A stretch of 64,000 nt of DNA. Origin: Chitinophagaceae bacterium (GTDB lineage: Bacteria > Bacteroidota > Bacteroidia > Chitinophagales > Chitinophagaceae). The stretch spans positions 1,471,152 to 1,535,151 of the forward strand of contig JADKKA010000022.1 in assembly GCA_016720745.1 (NCBI GenBank), written 5' to 3'. The notes under the pieces are model-generated. The model worked only from the letters and a program-made list of their open reading frames with translations. It was not told the DNA's origin and searched no databases. The translations under genes were made by a program, and so were the position numbers. Shown here in pieces: positions 25,866 to 34,037 of this stretch; position 1 is the first letter of the stretch, and every line of letters starts with the position of its first letter.

Positions 25866-26606
25866 ATGAAAACCCCAATTTTATTGCTGATACTTGTTGT
25901 ACTGGTCCTGGGAAGCTGTACCACCGCTTATAAAACCGGACAGACCCCGGATGATGTGTATTATTCACCTGTGCGTCCACAGGATGAAACAGTCAGGGAA
26001 GAAAGAAAAGAAGAGAGCAATGACCGCTATGATGACGAGTATTATGATGACCGTTTTCTGCGGATGAAAGTGCAGAACCGTTATCGCTGGAGTAATCTGG
26101 ATGACTGGTACTATTCTGACCGATATAGCATTGGCTACAATTACTACTATGGCAGCTTTAATAATCCCTACAATCGCTGGAACTATTATTATAATCCCTA
26201 TTGCTGCTGTCTGAATAATTATAATTACGGCTTTATCAATCCCAAACAACCTATCGCCGCTCAACCGGTAAGAAAATATTTTAACCTGGCCGGTTATACG
26301 AATACTACAAATAATAATACCAACAACAATCGTGGGATGATGAAGACTTCTACGACCCGTACCGGTACCAATACCAGTATTTACAACAATACCAATAACC
26401 GTTCTACCGGAGATGGCCTGAGTAATAAAGTGCGGACTATTTTCAATAACGATAATTCAGGCAGCCGGTCTTCCAGAACCTATAACCCCTCATCTTCCTC
26501 CTCATCCGGAACATCCAACAGTGGCTCCAGAAGTTCATCGGGCAGCTCCGGAAGTTCAGGTAGTTCCGGTGGCGGAGGTGCGGTATCAAGACCCACCAGA
26601 AACTAA
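25866..26606 (+). CDS. Low-complexity Tyr/Asn/Ser-rich lipoprotein
   Basis: 246 residues with a lipoprotein signal MKTPILLLILVVLVLGSC (Cys18). Three biased blocks follow: an acidic/Arg/Tyr block with YDDEYYDDR and YYSDRYSIGYNYYYG (about 50-120, also a Cys-Cys-Cys at about 111-113), an Asn/Thr block (about 140-190) and a Ser/Gly block ending in GSSGSSGSSGGGGA. No catalytic domain is visible. Composition suggests a flexible surface or periplasmic structural protein. The neighbouring FadL-like gene is 75 bp away on the same strand. Confidence 0.6.
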   Translation: MKTPILLLILVVLVLGSCTTAYKTGQTPDDVYYSPVRPQDETVREERKEESNDRYDDEYYDDRFLRMKVQNRYRWSNLDDWYYSDRYSIGYNYYYGSFNNPYNRWNYYYNPYCCCLNNYNYGFINPKQPIAAQPVRKYFNLAGYTNTTNNNTNNNRGMMKTSTTRTGTNTSIYNNTNNRSTGDGLSNKVRTIFNNDNSGSRSSRTYNPSSSSSSGTSNSGSRSSSGSSGSSGSSGGGGAVSRPTRN

Positions 26607-26681
26607 AGACTTAGTAACCATTTCCCGGGTTCAGCGGATGCTGTTCCCTGTAACTGTATGTTCATTTTTTATCCTGGAACC

Positions 26682-28220
26682 ATGAAAAATAAATGTTATC
26701 TCCTCCTTTTGCTCTTAGTGGCACATACGATCCATGCCCAGATTCCGGAAGAAACCATTCGCCTTTCCTGGTTGACTCAAAACGGTACGGCCCGTAACCA
26801 GGCCATTGGCGGAGCGATGGGATCCCTGGGAGGTGATGCTACTGCTGCATTGGTGAACCCTGCAGGTCTGGCATTTTTCAAAACATCTGATTTTGTAATG
26901 ACCCCCGGATTACAATTTGGCAAACCACAAAGTAATTTCCGCGGCAGTTCCTATACCGGAGCCAGTGAGCAAAATTTTAATCTGGGTACCACCGGTTTTG
27001 TTTTTGGTGGATTCGGATATAAAGCCAAAAACAGTTTTTCAATTTCCGTTACCAGACTGGCAGATTTCAACAGACCCTCCTATTTCGCAGGACAAAATGA
27101 TTACAGCAGTTTTGCTGAACCGCTGGCCGATGAATTTGCAGCATCCAATCTTTCTATTGATGATGCCCTGAACAGCGATAATGTTTCCCTCACCACCAAA
27201 ATGGCATTATATACTTACCTCGTGGATACGGCAAGGGTGAATGGAAATCTGGAGGTTATTAACCGTGCCGAATTCACGTCCCTCCTCAATCAGGAACAAA
27301 CCAATCAAACCAGTGGAGGGATCACTGAAATTACTTTTGCCATGGGCCATGAATTGAACCGCAAATGGCTGATTGGCGGTACCCTTGGTATTCCCATTCT
27401 GAAACTGGATCGTGATACTTATTTCCGCGAATCAGATGCCAGTGGTGACAATAATAATAACTTCGGCTATATGTCCTATCGCGAGAAGTATTCTCTCCGC
27501 GGTGCAGGATTTAATCTCAAATTCGGATTGATTTATCGTCCCAAAGACTATGTAAGAATTGGTCTCGCACTCCATTCACCAAATGTGATGATGGTAAAAG
27601 AAAATCTGGATGCAGGTTTTGCTGCCAATCTCGAAAATCTCTTCGGCCCGGGTAGAGGATATGATTCCGTTGGTGCCGCTACTGTCCTGGGCGGACCTGT
27701 AAGCGATTTCCGTTATTCCTATTTTTCTCCGGGTAAAATCATCCTGAGCGGATCCTATGTATTCAGGGAAGTAGAAAATATCAACAGGCAGAAAGGTTTT
27801 ATTACCGCAGATATCGAATATGTAAACTACCGCTGGAACCGTTTTGGACCGGAAGGAGAAGTAACAGAAGATTCAAAAGCTTACTTCAATCCTTATAACC
27901 AGGCCATTGATGCCATCACCAAAGCCGCTTTCAATTTCAGATTGGGGGGTGAATTAAAGTTCAAAGTGATCATGGCCCGTCTTGGCTTTGCTTATTATAG
28001 TAGTCCTTATCAGGACAAAAGTCTAAAAGCCAGCCGGATGAATCTGAGCGGAGGACTTGGCTACCGTAACAAAGGATTTTTTGCAGATCTTACTTATGTG
28101 CACCGGATGAATAAGGATATCAGCTTCCCCTACCGGGTGAATGCACCAAGGGCCAATACATTTGCAACGCTGAAAGATAATTTCGGCTCAGCAATACTTA
28201 CTATTGGGTTCAAAATTTAG
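26682..28220 (+). CDS. OmpP1/FadL-like outer-membrane porin
   Basis: 512 residues from ATG 26682, preceding the signal peptide MKNKCYLLLLLLVAHTIHA. The start of the mature part, GTARNQAIGGAMGSLGGDAT followed by LVNPAGLAFF, is the N-terminal signature of FadL/TodX-type hydrophobic-compound transporters in Bacteroidota; the rest is a 14-strand-like barrel with a terminal IGFKI. Uptake of fatty acids or aromatics is inferred from the family only. Confidence 0.75.
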   Translation: MKNKCYLLLLLLVAHTIHAQIPEETIRLSWLTQNGTARNQAIGGAMGSLGGDATAALVNPAGLAFFKTSDFVMTPGLQFGKPQSNFRGSSYTGASEQNFNLGTTGFVFGGFGYKAKNSFSISVTRLADFNRPSYFAGQNDYSSFAEPLADEFAASNLSIDDALNSDNVSLTTKMALYTYLVDTARVNGNLEVINRAEFTSLLNQEQTNQTSGGITEITFAMGHELNRKWLIGGTLGIPILKLDRDTYFRESDASGDNNNNFGYMSYREKYSLRGAGFNLKFGLIYRPKDYVRIGLALHSPNVMMVKENLDAGFAANLENLFGPGRGYDSVGAATVLGGPVSDFRYSYFSPGKIILSGSYVFREVENINRQKGFITADIEYVNYRWNRFGPEGEVTEDSKAYFNPYNQAIDAITKAAFNFRLGGELKFKVIMARLGFAYYSSPYQDKSLKASRMNLSGGLGYRNKGFFADLTYVHRMNKDISFPYRVNAPRANTFATLKDNFGSAILTIGFKI

Positions 28221-28245
28221 TCGTAACCAATCTCTGCTGCAACAG

Positions 28246-28268
28246 GGCACCCACGGGTGCCTTTTTTT
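28246..28268 (+). terminator. Terminator after the FadL-like gene
   Basis: GGCACC and GGTGCC flank a 4-nt loop, with seven T following. It lies 25 bp past the stop and overlaps the 3' end of the convergent regulator gene by two bases. Confidence 0.8.
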
Positions 28269-29244
28269 ATGCCATCGCCATCTTATTGTATTTGTTCCTG
28301 TATTCTACCGGCGTTAGTCCGGTGATTCTTTTGAAGACGGAACGAAATGCCTTGGTATCAGTATAACCCACATCAAACATCACTTCATTGATATTCTTCC
28401 GGCTCGATTCAAATTTTCTCTTGGCTGCTTCCATTTTCACCCGCTGAATATAATCCAGCACCGCATGATGGGTGGCCGCCCTGAATCTTCTTTCAAATGT
28501 CCTGCGACCGAGGTGTACCAGTGCTGCCAGTTCTTCAATGCCGATCCGGTCATTGATATGCTTTTCAATATAAGCCTGCACCTTTTTGATCTCCGGATCA
28601 CCATGTTCTTTTTGTCCGTTGAACATGGCAAATGCCGCCTGGCTGTCGCGGTCAATATCAATCGCAAAATATTTGGAAGCCAGGATGGCCGTTTCCCGGT
28701 TACTGTATTTTTCCACCAGATGCAGCAGGAGGTTCCAGTAGGAATTTGCTCCTCCGCTGGAATAGATTCCATTTTCTTCCGTTACGATATTTCCTTCTAC
28801 CACTTCCACTTCCGGAAACCTGCTCTTGAATTCCTGCTGAAAACCCCAATGTGTAGAACAGCGCTTTCCATTCAGCAATCCGGTTGAAGCCAGGAGAAAA
28901 GCACCTACACAGAGCGATGCCAGTTCCGCACCGCGATGATACTGGTCCTGAATCCAGGGAATCATTTCTTTGTTTTTATCTATACTACGCTGCATATCCC
29001 CGAATAAAGCCGGGATCAGAACCAGGTCTGTTTTTTTAACATCCTTTAGCAGACAGTCAGCATGTACTGTAAACATGCCATTATTCAATACCACTTCTTT
29101 ACTGGCAGCCACCAGTTCTACTTCAAAAAGTGGTTGCTTCCCGCTGGCCAGCATAAACTGGTTCACTGCACTGAACAGGTATTGCGGATCGGCAATGGCC
29201 TGCATCACGGACAATTCCGGCACGAGGATCGAGACTCTTTTCAT
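28267..29244 (-). CDS. GlxA-type AraC family transcriptional regulator
   Basis: 325 residues from ATG 29244 (MKRVSILVPE, the family-typical start). The N-terminal ~200 residues form a DJ-1/PfpI (class I glutamine amidotransferase-like) domain with SLCVGAFLLASTGLL (Cys at the nucleophile-elbow position) and CSTHWGF. The C-terminal ~100 residues contain two AraC helix-turn-helix units (ELAALVHLGRRTFERRF and NINEVMFDVGYTDTKAFRSV). GlxA-like proteins are transcription factors with a ligand-sensing amidotransferase fold. It is divergent from the VOC gene, with a 14-bp perfect palindrome between them. Confidence 0.88.
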   Translation of the reverse strand: MKRVSILVPELSVMQAIADPQYLFSAVNQFMLASGKQPLFEVELVAASKEVVLNNGMFTVHADCLLKDVKKTDLVLIPALFGDMQRSIDKNKEMIPWIQDQYHRGAELASLCVGAFLLASTGLLNGKRCSTHWGFQQEFKSRFPEVEVVEGNIVTEENGIYSSGGANSYWNLLLHLVEKYSNRETAILASKYFAIDIDRDSQAAFAMFNGQKEHGDPEIKKVQAYIEKHINDRIGIEELAALVHLGRRTFERRFRAATHHAVLDYIQRVKMEAAKRKFESSRKNINEVMFDVGYTDTKAFRSVFKRITGLTPVEYRNKYNKMAMA

Positions 29245-29289
29245 GAAATAAAGGTAGGGTTTTGGGCTGTCGCAATCAACCCTTAAAAC

Positions 29290-29303
29290 TGTCATATATG
29301 ACA
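29290..29303. promoter_or_regulatory. Perfect palindrome in the divergent regulator-VOC intergenic region
   Basis: TGTCATATATGACA is self-complementary over all 14 bases. It lies 45 bp before the regulator start and 39 bp before the VOC start, so it is well placed as an operator for one or both promoters. AraC proteins usually bind direct rather than inverted repeats, so binding is a guess. Confidence 0.45.
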
Positions 29304-29342
29304 ATCACCCTTTTCAGTGTCCCCGCTGATCTTTGTGAAAGA

Positions 29343-29762
29343 ATGAAAAAAATAGCCCCCTACCTGAGTTTTAATGGCCATTGCCGGGAAGCCATGGAAT
29401 TTTACCAGCAATGCCTTGGCGGTGAACTGCATTTACAAACAGTGGGTGATTCACCGCTTTCTGATTCCATGCCGGCACATATGAAAGATACCATCGTACA
29501 TGCCCTGCTGCGCATCAGGCAAATGGAGATCATGGGATCTGATATGGCAGGAGAGAATGGTTTACAAAAAGGAAATGCCATTTCTATGATGCTGGATTGC
29601 AGCAGCGAAAATGAGATCCATGAAATATACACTAAACTGGCTGCTGGCGGAGAAGCCACCCATCCGGTGCATGTATCCTTCTGGGGTGCCCTTTTTGGCG
29701 ACCTTGTGGATAAATTTGGTCATCACTGGCTGTTACATTTTGACAACCGGCAAACAGATTAG
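29343..29762 (+). CDS. VOC family protein (PhnB-like)
   Basis: 139 residues. KIAPYLSFNGHCREAMEFYQ at the start and FWGALFGDLVDKFGHHWLLHF at the end are the standard PhnB/DUF1338-like vicinal-oxygen-chelate signatures. Start ATG 29343 is used; in-frame codons upstream would run into the palindrome region. Catalytic activity of this group is generally unproven. Confidence 0.8.
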   Translation: MKKIAPYLSFNGHCREAMEFYQQCLGGELHLQTVGDSPLSDSMPAHMKDTIVHALLRIRQMEIMGSDMAGENGLQKGNAISMMLDCSSENEIHEIYTKLAAGGEATHPVHVSFWGALFGDLVDKFGHHWLLHFDNRQTD

Positions 29763-29808
29763 CCTAAATAATAAATATATTTATTGTTCTCACTAAAAAC
29801 CAGCAATC

Positions 29809-30249
29809 ATGTCAACCAGGATGACCAAGGCGGCATCAGTGGATGCATATATCAGGAGTTTTCCCCCCTCCACGCAAACCCTGCTCAATCAAATCAGGAA
29901 AACAATCCGTACTGCGGCACCCGATGCTGAAGAAGTCATCAGCTATGGAATCGCAGGATATAAACAAAACGGCATGCTCATTTTCTTTGCCGGTTTTGCC
30001 AATCATATCGGTGTTTATCCTGCCCCAAGAACAGCCCCTTTGTTTAAAAAAGAACTGGAACAATACAAAGGAGGAAAAGGAACGGTGCAGTTTCCGCTGA
30101 ATGAACCACTCCCGCTGGACCTGATCAAAAGAATGGTGAAGTATCGGCTGCAACAAAACGAAGAAAAGAAACTAAGCCCCAAAAAGAAGGCCGCAACCAA
30201 AAAGAAAACAGCAATCAAAAAAGCAGCGAAAAAAACTGTAAAAAAATAA
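29809..30249 (+). CDS. DUF1801 (YdhG-like) protein with Lys-rich tail
   Basis: 146 residues. The first ~115 residues match DUF1801 (SVDAYIRSFPPSTQTLLNQI, ISYGIAGYKQNGMLIFFAGF, FPLNEPLPLDLIKRMV), a fold shared with the proposed iron chaperone family. The last ~30 residues are a strongly basic tail of KKAATKKKT type, unusual for the family and likely to bind nucleic acid or another polyanion. It follows the VOC gene by 46 bp and precedes the SRPBCC gene by 4 bp. Confidence 0.78.
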   Translation: MSTRMTKAASVDAYIRSFPPSTQTLLNQIRKTIRTAAPDAEEVISYGIAGYKQNGMLIFFAGFANHIGVYPAPRTAPLFKKELEQYKGGKGTVQFPLNEPLPLDLIKRMVKYRLQQNEEKKLSPKKKAATKKKTAIKKAAKKTVKK

Positions 30250-30253
30250 AGCC

Positions 30254-31108
30254 ATGCAAAAACTCCGACTCCATACAGCTATCAATGCCACAAAAGAAAA
30301 AATATGGGAAGTACTCTGGAATATTCATTGTTATGAAACCTGGACTACCGTGTTCGCGGAAGGGTCAACTGTAAAAACAGATCAGTGGAAAGAAGGCACA
30401 AGGATTTATTTCGTGGATGAAAATGGAGCAGGCATGGTCAGTGAGGTAGCTGCTCACCGTCCCAACGAGTTCATGTCGTTCAGACACCTTGGAATGATCA
30501 ACAATGGGATTGAAGATACCAGCAGTGAAAAAGTAAAAGCCTGGGCCGGATCACTGGAAAATTATACCCTTAGCAGTGATAATGATCATTGCGTACTCAC
30601 TCTCGAAATGGATATCGCAGAAGAATACAGCGACTATTTTACAAAAACATGGCCATTGGCCCTGGAGAAAATAAAAGGATTGGCAGAAGGCACGGTGAAA
30701 CCCGTAATAACCATCCATGCAGATATCAATGCCCCGGTTGAAAAAGTATGGAAGGCATGGACCCAACCCGAACAGGTGATGCAATGGAACCATGCTTCCG
30801 ATGACTGGCATTGCCCGGCAGCTTCGGTGGATCTGCGCGACGGAGGAAATTTTTCGTTTACCATGGCGGCCAAAGACGGCAGTTTCAGTTTTGATTTTGC
30901 CGGTGTTTACCAGGATGTGAAAGAAAATGAGTTCATCGGAGTTTTACTCGGGGATGGCCGTTTCTGGAAAACGACATTCAAAACACAGGATGGCGGAACA
31001 AGGGTAACAGAAAGATTTGAAACAGAGCAAATGAATTCGCTCGAATTGCAACAGGGAGGATGGCAGTCGATCCTGAACAATTTTAAAAAACATGTTGAAT
31101 CCAATTAA
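30254..31108 (+). CDS. Two-domain SRPBCC/AHSA1-type protein
   Basis: 284 residues made of two SRPBCC folds. The first (about 1-140) opens with LHTAINATKEKIWEVLWN; the second (about 150-284) opens with ITIHADINAPVEKVWKAWTQ and ends with GGWQSILNNFKKHVE. Such proteins bind hydrophobic ligands. The gaps are 4 bp upstream and 11 bp downstream, consistent with a single transcript. Confidence 0.82.
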   Translation: MQKLRLHTAINATKEKIWEVLWNIHCYETWTTVFAEGSTVKTDQWKEGTRIYFVDENGAGMVSEVAAHRPNEFMSFRHLGMINNGIEDTSSEKVKAWAGSLENYTLSSDNDHCVLTLEMDIAEEYSDYFTKTWPLALEKIKGLAEGTVKPVITIHADINAPVEKVWKAWTQPEQVMQWNHASDDWHCPAASVDLRDGGNFSFTMAAKDGSFSFDFAGVYQDVKENEFIGVLLGDGRFWKTTFKTQDGGTRVTERFETEQMNSLELQQGGWQSILNNFKKHVESN

Positions 31109-31119
31109 AACAATTTTTT

Positions 31120-31554
31120 ATGGCAAGCGTAGGAACCTATCTCAATTTTGCGAACCAGACAGAAGCAGCATTCACTTTTTATCAATCCATTTTCGGTGGC
31201 GAATTTGAAGGTGGTATCCGCCGTTTTGGTGATATGCCTCCACAAGATGGAATGCCCCCTCTTCCAGAGGAAGCCAAAAATCTCGTACTGCATGTATCCC
31301 TGCCCATCAACGGGGGCCACAAACTCATGGGATCTGATGCACCAGAACATATGGGCTTTGTTGTTAACAAGGGAAATAATGTTTACATCAGTCTGGACTT
31401 CGACAGCAGAGAAGATGCAGACCGGATTTTCAAAGGACTAAGTGAAGGCGGTGTAGTGGAAATGGCCATGACCGATATGTTCTGGGGTGCCTACTGGGGC
31501 AGTTGTGTTGACAAATTTGGCATCAAATGGATGTTTAACTATGATAAAAAATAA
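31120..31554 (+). CDS. VOC family protein (PhnB-like)
   Basis: 144 residues with VGTYLNFANQTEAAFTFYQS at the start, HKLMGSDAP in the middle and AYWGSCVDKFGIKWMFNY at the end. These are PhnB/glyoxalase-fold signatures. The stop codon overlaps the next gene's ATG by one base. Confidence 0.82.
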   Translation: MASVGTYLNFANQTEAAFTFYQSIFGGEFEGGIRRFGDMPPQDGMPPLPEEAKNLVLHVSLPINGGHKLMGSDAPEHMGFVVNKGNNVYISLDFDSREDADRIFKGLSEGGVVEMAMTDMFWGAYWGSCVDKFGIKWMFNYDKK

Positions 31555-32420
31555 TGATGCATAATAAAATTTATCCCTGCCTCTGGTTTGATGGTAATGG
31601 AAAAGAAGCCGCTGATTTTTATTGCGACGTGTTTCCCAATGCAAGCCTGCAAACCGACACCGGATTGGTACAAATTTTTGAAATAGCCGGTAAAAAATTC
31701 ATGGCACTGAATGGTGGGCCCTATTTTAAAATCAATCCTTCCATTTCATTCTTCCTTCCCTGCTCTTCAAAAGAAGAACTGGACAACAGATGGACCAAAC
31801 TCAGTCAGGGTGGCATGGTCATGATGCCATTGAATAAATATCCCTGGAGTGAATACTATGGCTGGTGCCAGGATCGCTTTGGCGTAAACTGGCAACTGAT
31901 GATGGGTGGTACCATGGGAGAAGAAACCATTGTGCCCTGTCTGATGTTTACCGGTGACAGATCTGGCAAAACAGAACAGGCGATTTCGTTTTATGTCTCT
32001 GTTTTCAAAAATGCATCAGTGAAGGACCTGCACCGCTATGAAGAAAATGAACCTGATGTAACCGGTTATATCAAACATGGACAATTCTGGCTGGAAGGGC
32101 AGTTATTTACTGCCATGGACAGTTCAGGGCCCCATCCATTCGGATTCAATGAGGGATTGTCATTCGTAGTAGATTGCGATGGACAGGAAGAAGTGGATTA
32201 TTACTGGAACCATTTAATTGCCAATGGCGGACAGGAAAGTCGTTGCGGCTGGCTGAAGGATTCATTTGGTGTTTCCTGGCAAATTGTTCCCAGACAACTG
32301 TCGCAGCTAATGAGCAACCCCGACAGGGAAAAAGCCGGCAGGGTAATGCAGGCCATGCTAAAAATGAATAAAATTATTGTTGCCGATTTACAAGCGGCTT
32401 TTGATGGCAGCAACCAGTAA
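31554..32420 (+). CDS. Two-domain VOC (PhnB-like) protein
   Basis: 288 residues with two glyoxalase-fold modules. The first starts at KIYPCLWFDGNGKEAADFYC and ends near residue 115 (WCQDRFGVNWQLM). The second opens at VPCLMFTGDRSGKTEQAISF and ends with WLKDSFGVSWQIVP. The gene was probably formed by fusion or duplication of a single-domain gene such as the one before it. The start overlaps the upstream stop by one base, so translational coupling is likely. Confidence 0.82.
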   Translation: MMHNKIYPCLWFDGNGKEAADFYCDVFPNASLQTDTGLVQIFEIAGKKFMALNGGPYFKINPSISFFLPCSSKEELDNRWTKLSQGGMVMMPLNKYPWSEYYGWCQDRFGVNWQLMMGGTMGEETIVPCLMFTGDRSGKTEQAISFYVSVFKNASVKDLHRYEENEPDVTGYIKHGQFWLEGQLFTAMDSSGPHPFGFNEGLSFVVDCDGQEEVDYYWNHLIANGGQESRCGWLKDSFGVSWQIVPRQLSQLMSNPDREKAGRVMQAMLKMNKIIVADLQAAFDGSNQ

Positions 32421-32436
32421 TGTATTTTACAACGGC

Positions 32437-32748
32437 ATGGCAGTAGCAAAGAAAAACAGAAAGCAATGTCCGGAAGGTCATATCTTTTTCAAAAGCAGTG
32501 ATTGCCCTGTATGTCCGATTTGCGAAAAGCAAAAGAAACCTGTCCATAACTGGATGACAACGCTAAGTGCACCGGCCAAAAGAGCATTGGAAAACAATGG
32601 ACTTATCAGCTTGAAGAAAATAGCCCGTTATACAGAGAAAGAAATACTATGCTTACATGGCATCGGTCCTTCTTCCCTGCCCAAATTGAAATCAGCCCTG
32701 CAAACAGCAGGATTACATTTTAAACAATCAACCAGCAATCATGAATAA
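32437..32748 (+). CDS. RpoA C-terminal-domain-like protein with zinc-ribbon-like N-terminus
   Basis: About 103 residues from ATG 32437; an earlier in-frame start would overlap the preceding gene. The N-terminal 30 residues hold four Cys (C11, C23, C26, C29), the last three as CPVCPIC. The C-terminal ~65 residues match the RNA polymerase alpha-subunit C-terminal domain or a helix-hairpin-helix fold (LKKIARYTEKEILCLHGIGP, then LPKLKSAL). Its role is unknown; DNA or polymerase contact is a guess. The last 8 bp overlap the next gene. Confidence 0.68.
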   Translation: MAVAKKNRKQCPEGHIFFKSSDCPVCPICEKQKKPVHNWMTTLSAPAKRALENNGLISLKKIARYTEKEILCLHGIGPSSLPKLKSALQTAGLHFKQSTSNHE

Positions 32749-33121
32749 AAAAACAGTCACAATACTTTACTGGGTGTTTACCCTCGCCTTTTCAGGACTC
32801 ATGATATATTCTTCTGTTGGCGGCATCGGCCCTGATGAAAAAACCAAGGCGATCTTTCATGGCTGGCTGGGATATCCCATTTATTTTATCCAACTCATCA
32901 GCTGGGCCAAGATCATCGGATCATTGGTGATCCTGATCCCCGGTCTGAACCGCATCAAAGAATGGGCCTATGCCGGTCTCTTCTTCGATCTGGGTGGTGC
33001 TGTTTTTTCTGCCCTTGCCGTAGCGGGTAGTTTTGATCCCCGGATGTTCATGATGCTGATCTGGATCCTCCCGGGTGTTTTATCCTATATCTTCTGGCAG
33101 CAGTTAAAGAAGGCGAAGTAA
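32741..33121 (+). CDS. DoxX-like small membrane protein
   Basis: 126 residues with four hydrophobic helices. HGWLGYPIYFIQLISWAKII, followed by LVILIPGLNRIKEWAYAGLF, matches the DoxX-like (DoxX_2) family, whose functions are mostly unknown. The start overlaps the RpoA-CTD-like gene by 8 bp. Confidence 0.78.
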   Translation: MNKKTVTILYWVFTLAFSGLMIYSSVGGIGPDEKTKAIFHGWLGYPIYFIQLISWAKIIGSLVILIPGLNRIKEWAYAGLFFDLGGAVFSALAVAGSFDPRMFMMLIWILPGVLSYIFWQQLKKAK

Positions 33122-33147
33122 AATCTTCTTTACTTTAATCCTCCAAT

Positions 33148-33498
33148 ATGAATTATACTGAAATCGCCACCGCATTTTCAAACGGAGCATTTAGCACTGT
33201 TTATACTTATCTACATGACAATATTGTATGGCATGTGATTGGCGAATCTGTTTATACCGGTAAGGCAGCTGTTATGGCGCAATGTGAGCAGACGGCTGCC
33301 TATTTTCAATCTGTGACCACCATATTTACCACTGAAACGACCATTACAGATGACCGGAAAGTAGCTGTGAGCGGTACGGCTGAATTTATCAGGGACCAGC
33401 AGCACATCGCCTATGTAAAGGCCTGTGATCTGTATTCTTTTGATGAAGAAGGCAAACTGGTATCCATCCACTCCTACTGTATCCCTGAAAAAAAATAA
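33148..33498 (+). CDS. NTF2/SnoaL-like protein
   Basis: 116 residues, small alpha+beta protein with WHVIGESVYTGKAAVMAQCE near residues 28-47 and DLYSFDEEGKLVSIHSYC near the end, typical of the SnoaL/NTF2-like superfamily. No catalytic residue set can be assigned. Last gene before the operator-controlled ArsR unit. Confidence 0.7.
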   Translation: MNYTEIATAFSNGAFSTVYTYLHDNIVWHVIGESVYTGKAAVMAQCEQTAAYFQSVTTIFTTETTITDDRKVAVSGTAEFIRDQQHIAYVKACDLYSFDEEGKLVSIHSYCIPEKK

Positions 33499-33571
33499 TC
33501 AGGTCCATTCATAGCTGCTCCTCTTTGGCAGCTAACCGGCTCCCGGAAAGGCTGATCCCCTCAAAAGAAAC

Positions 33572-33616
33572 TTTGTGTAACCAAACGGTTTCCTATATTT
33601 GTAACCGAATGGTTAC
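33572..33616 (+). promoter_or_regulatory. Promoter and two operator-like repeats of the ArsR-type gene
   Basis: A -33 TTTG (33572-33575) and a -7 TATATTTG (33594-33601) are 18 bp apart. The inverted repeat GTAACCGAATGGTTAC (33601-33616) begins on the last base of the -7 box. A near copy, GTAACCAAACGGTTTC (33577-33592), lies between the two promoter boxes. A repressor bound here would block the polymerase, as expected for autoregulation by the gene that starts at 33633. Confidence 0.75.
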
Positions 33617-33632
33617 ATAAAATACGCACAAC

Positions 33633-33983
33633 ATGAGAAGAGATGTATTCCAGGCTATAGCGGATCCCACGCGTCGTGATATCATCAGCCTGATTGCCAC
33701 CCGTCACCTGAATCTTAATACCATTGCCGGTGAATTCAAGATCAGCCGTCCAGCTATTTCAAAACATATCCGCATCCTGCATGAATGCGGTCTGATTGTG
33801 ATCAGAAAAGAAGGGAGAGAAAGATACTGTGAGGCCAAACTCTCCTCCCTGCATGAAGTGGCCGGCTGGGTAGCACAATACAAGCAGTTCTGGGAACTGA
33901 AACTGGATGCGCTGGAAAATTACCTGCATACCATTCAGCAGAAAAAAACGCCTGTAAAAAAGAAAGCAGGAAAACGAAAATAG
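33633..33983 (+). CDS. ArsR/SmtB-type winged-helix repressor
   Basis: 116 residues. DPTRRDIISLIATRHLNLNT is followed by the recognition helix FKISRPAISKHIRILHECGL, then a winged strand RKEGRERYCEAKLSSLHEVA. The Lys-rich C-terminal tail follows. No metal-binding Cys pair is present, so it probably does not sense metals; it resembles the SdpR-like group often paired with SRPBCC genes. Two operator-like repeats lie upstream and the next gene is an SRPBCC protein 54 bp away. Confidence 0.88.
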   Translation: MRRDVFQAIADPTRRDIISLIATRHLNLNTIAGEFKISRPAISKHIRILHECGLIVIRKEGRERYCEAKLSSLHEVAGWVAQYKQFWELKLDALENYLHTIQQKKTPVKKKAGKRK

Positions 33984-34037
33984 GTCCACCCTCTGATGCC
34001 GAAAAGCCATTTGCCTTTCAACTAAAAAAACAGCGAT

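Noticed and set aside
29770..29785. AATAAATATATTTATT palindrome before the DUF1801 gene
   Set aside because: It is perfect but made only of A/T and could arise by chance in an AT-rich spacer.
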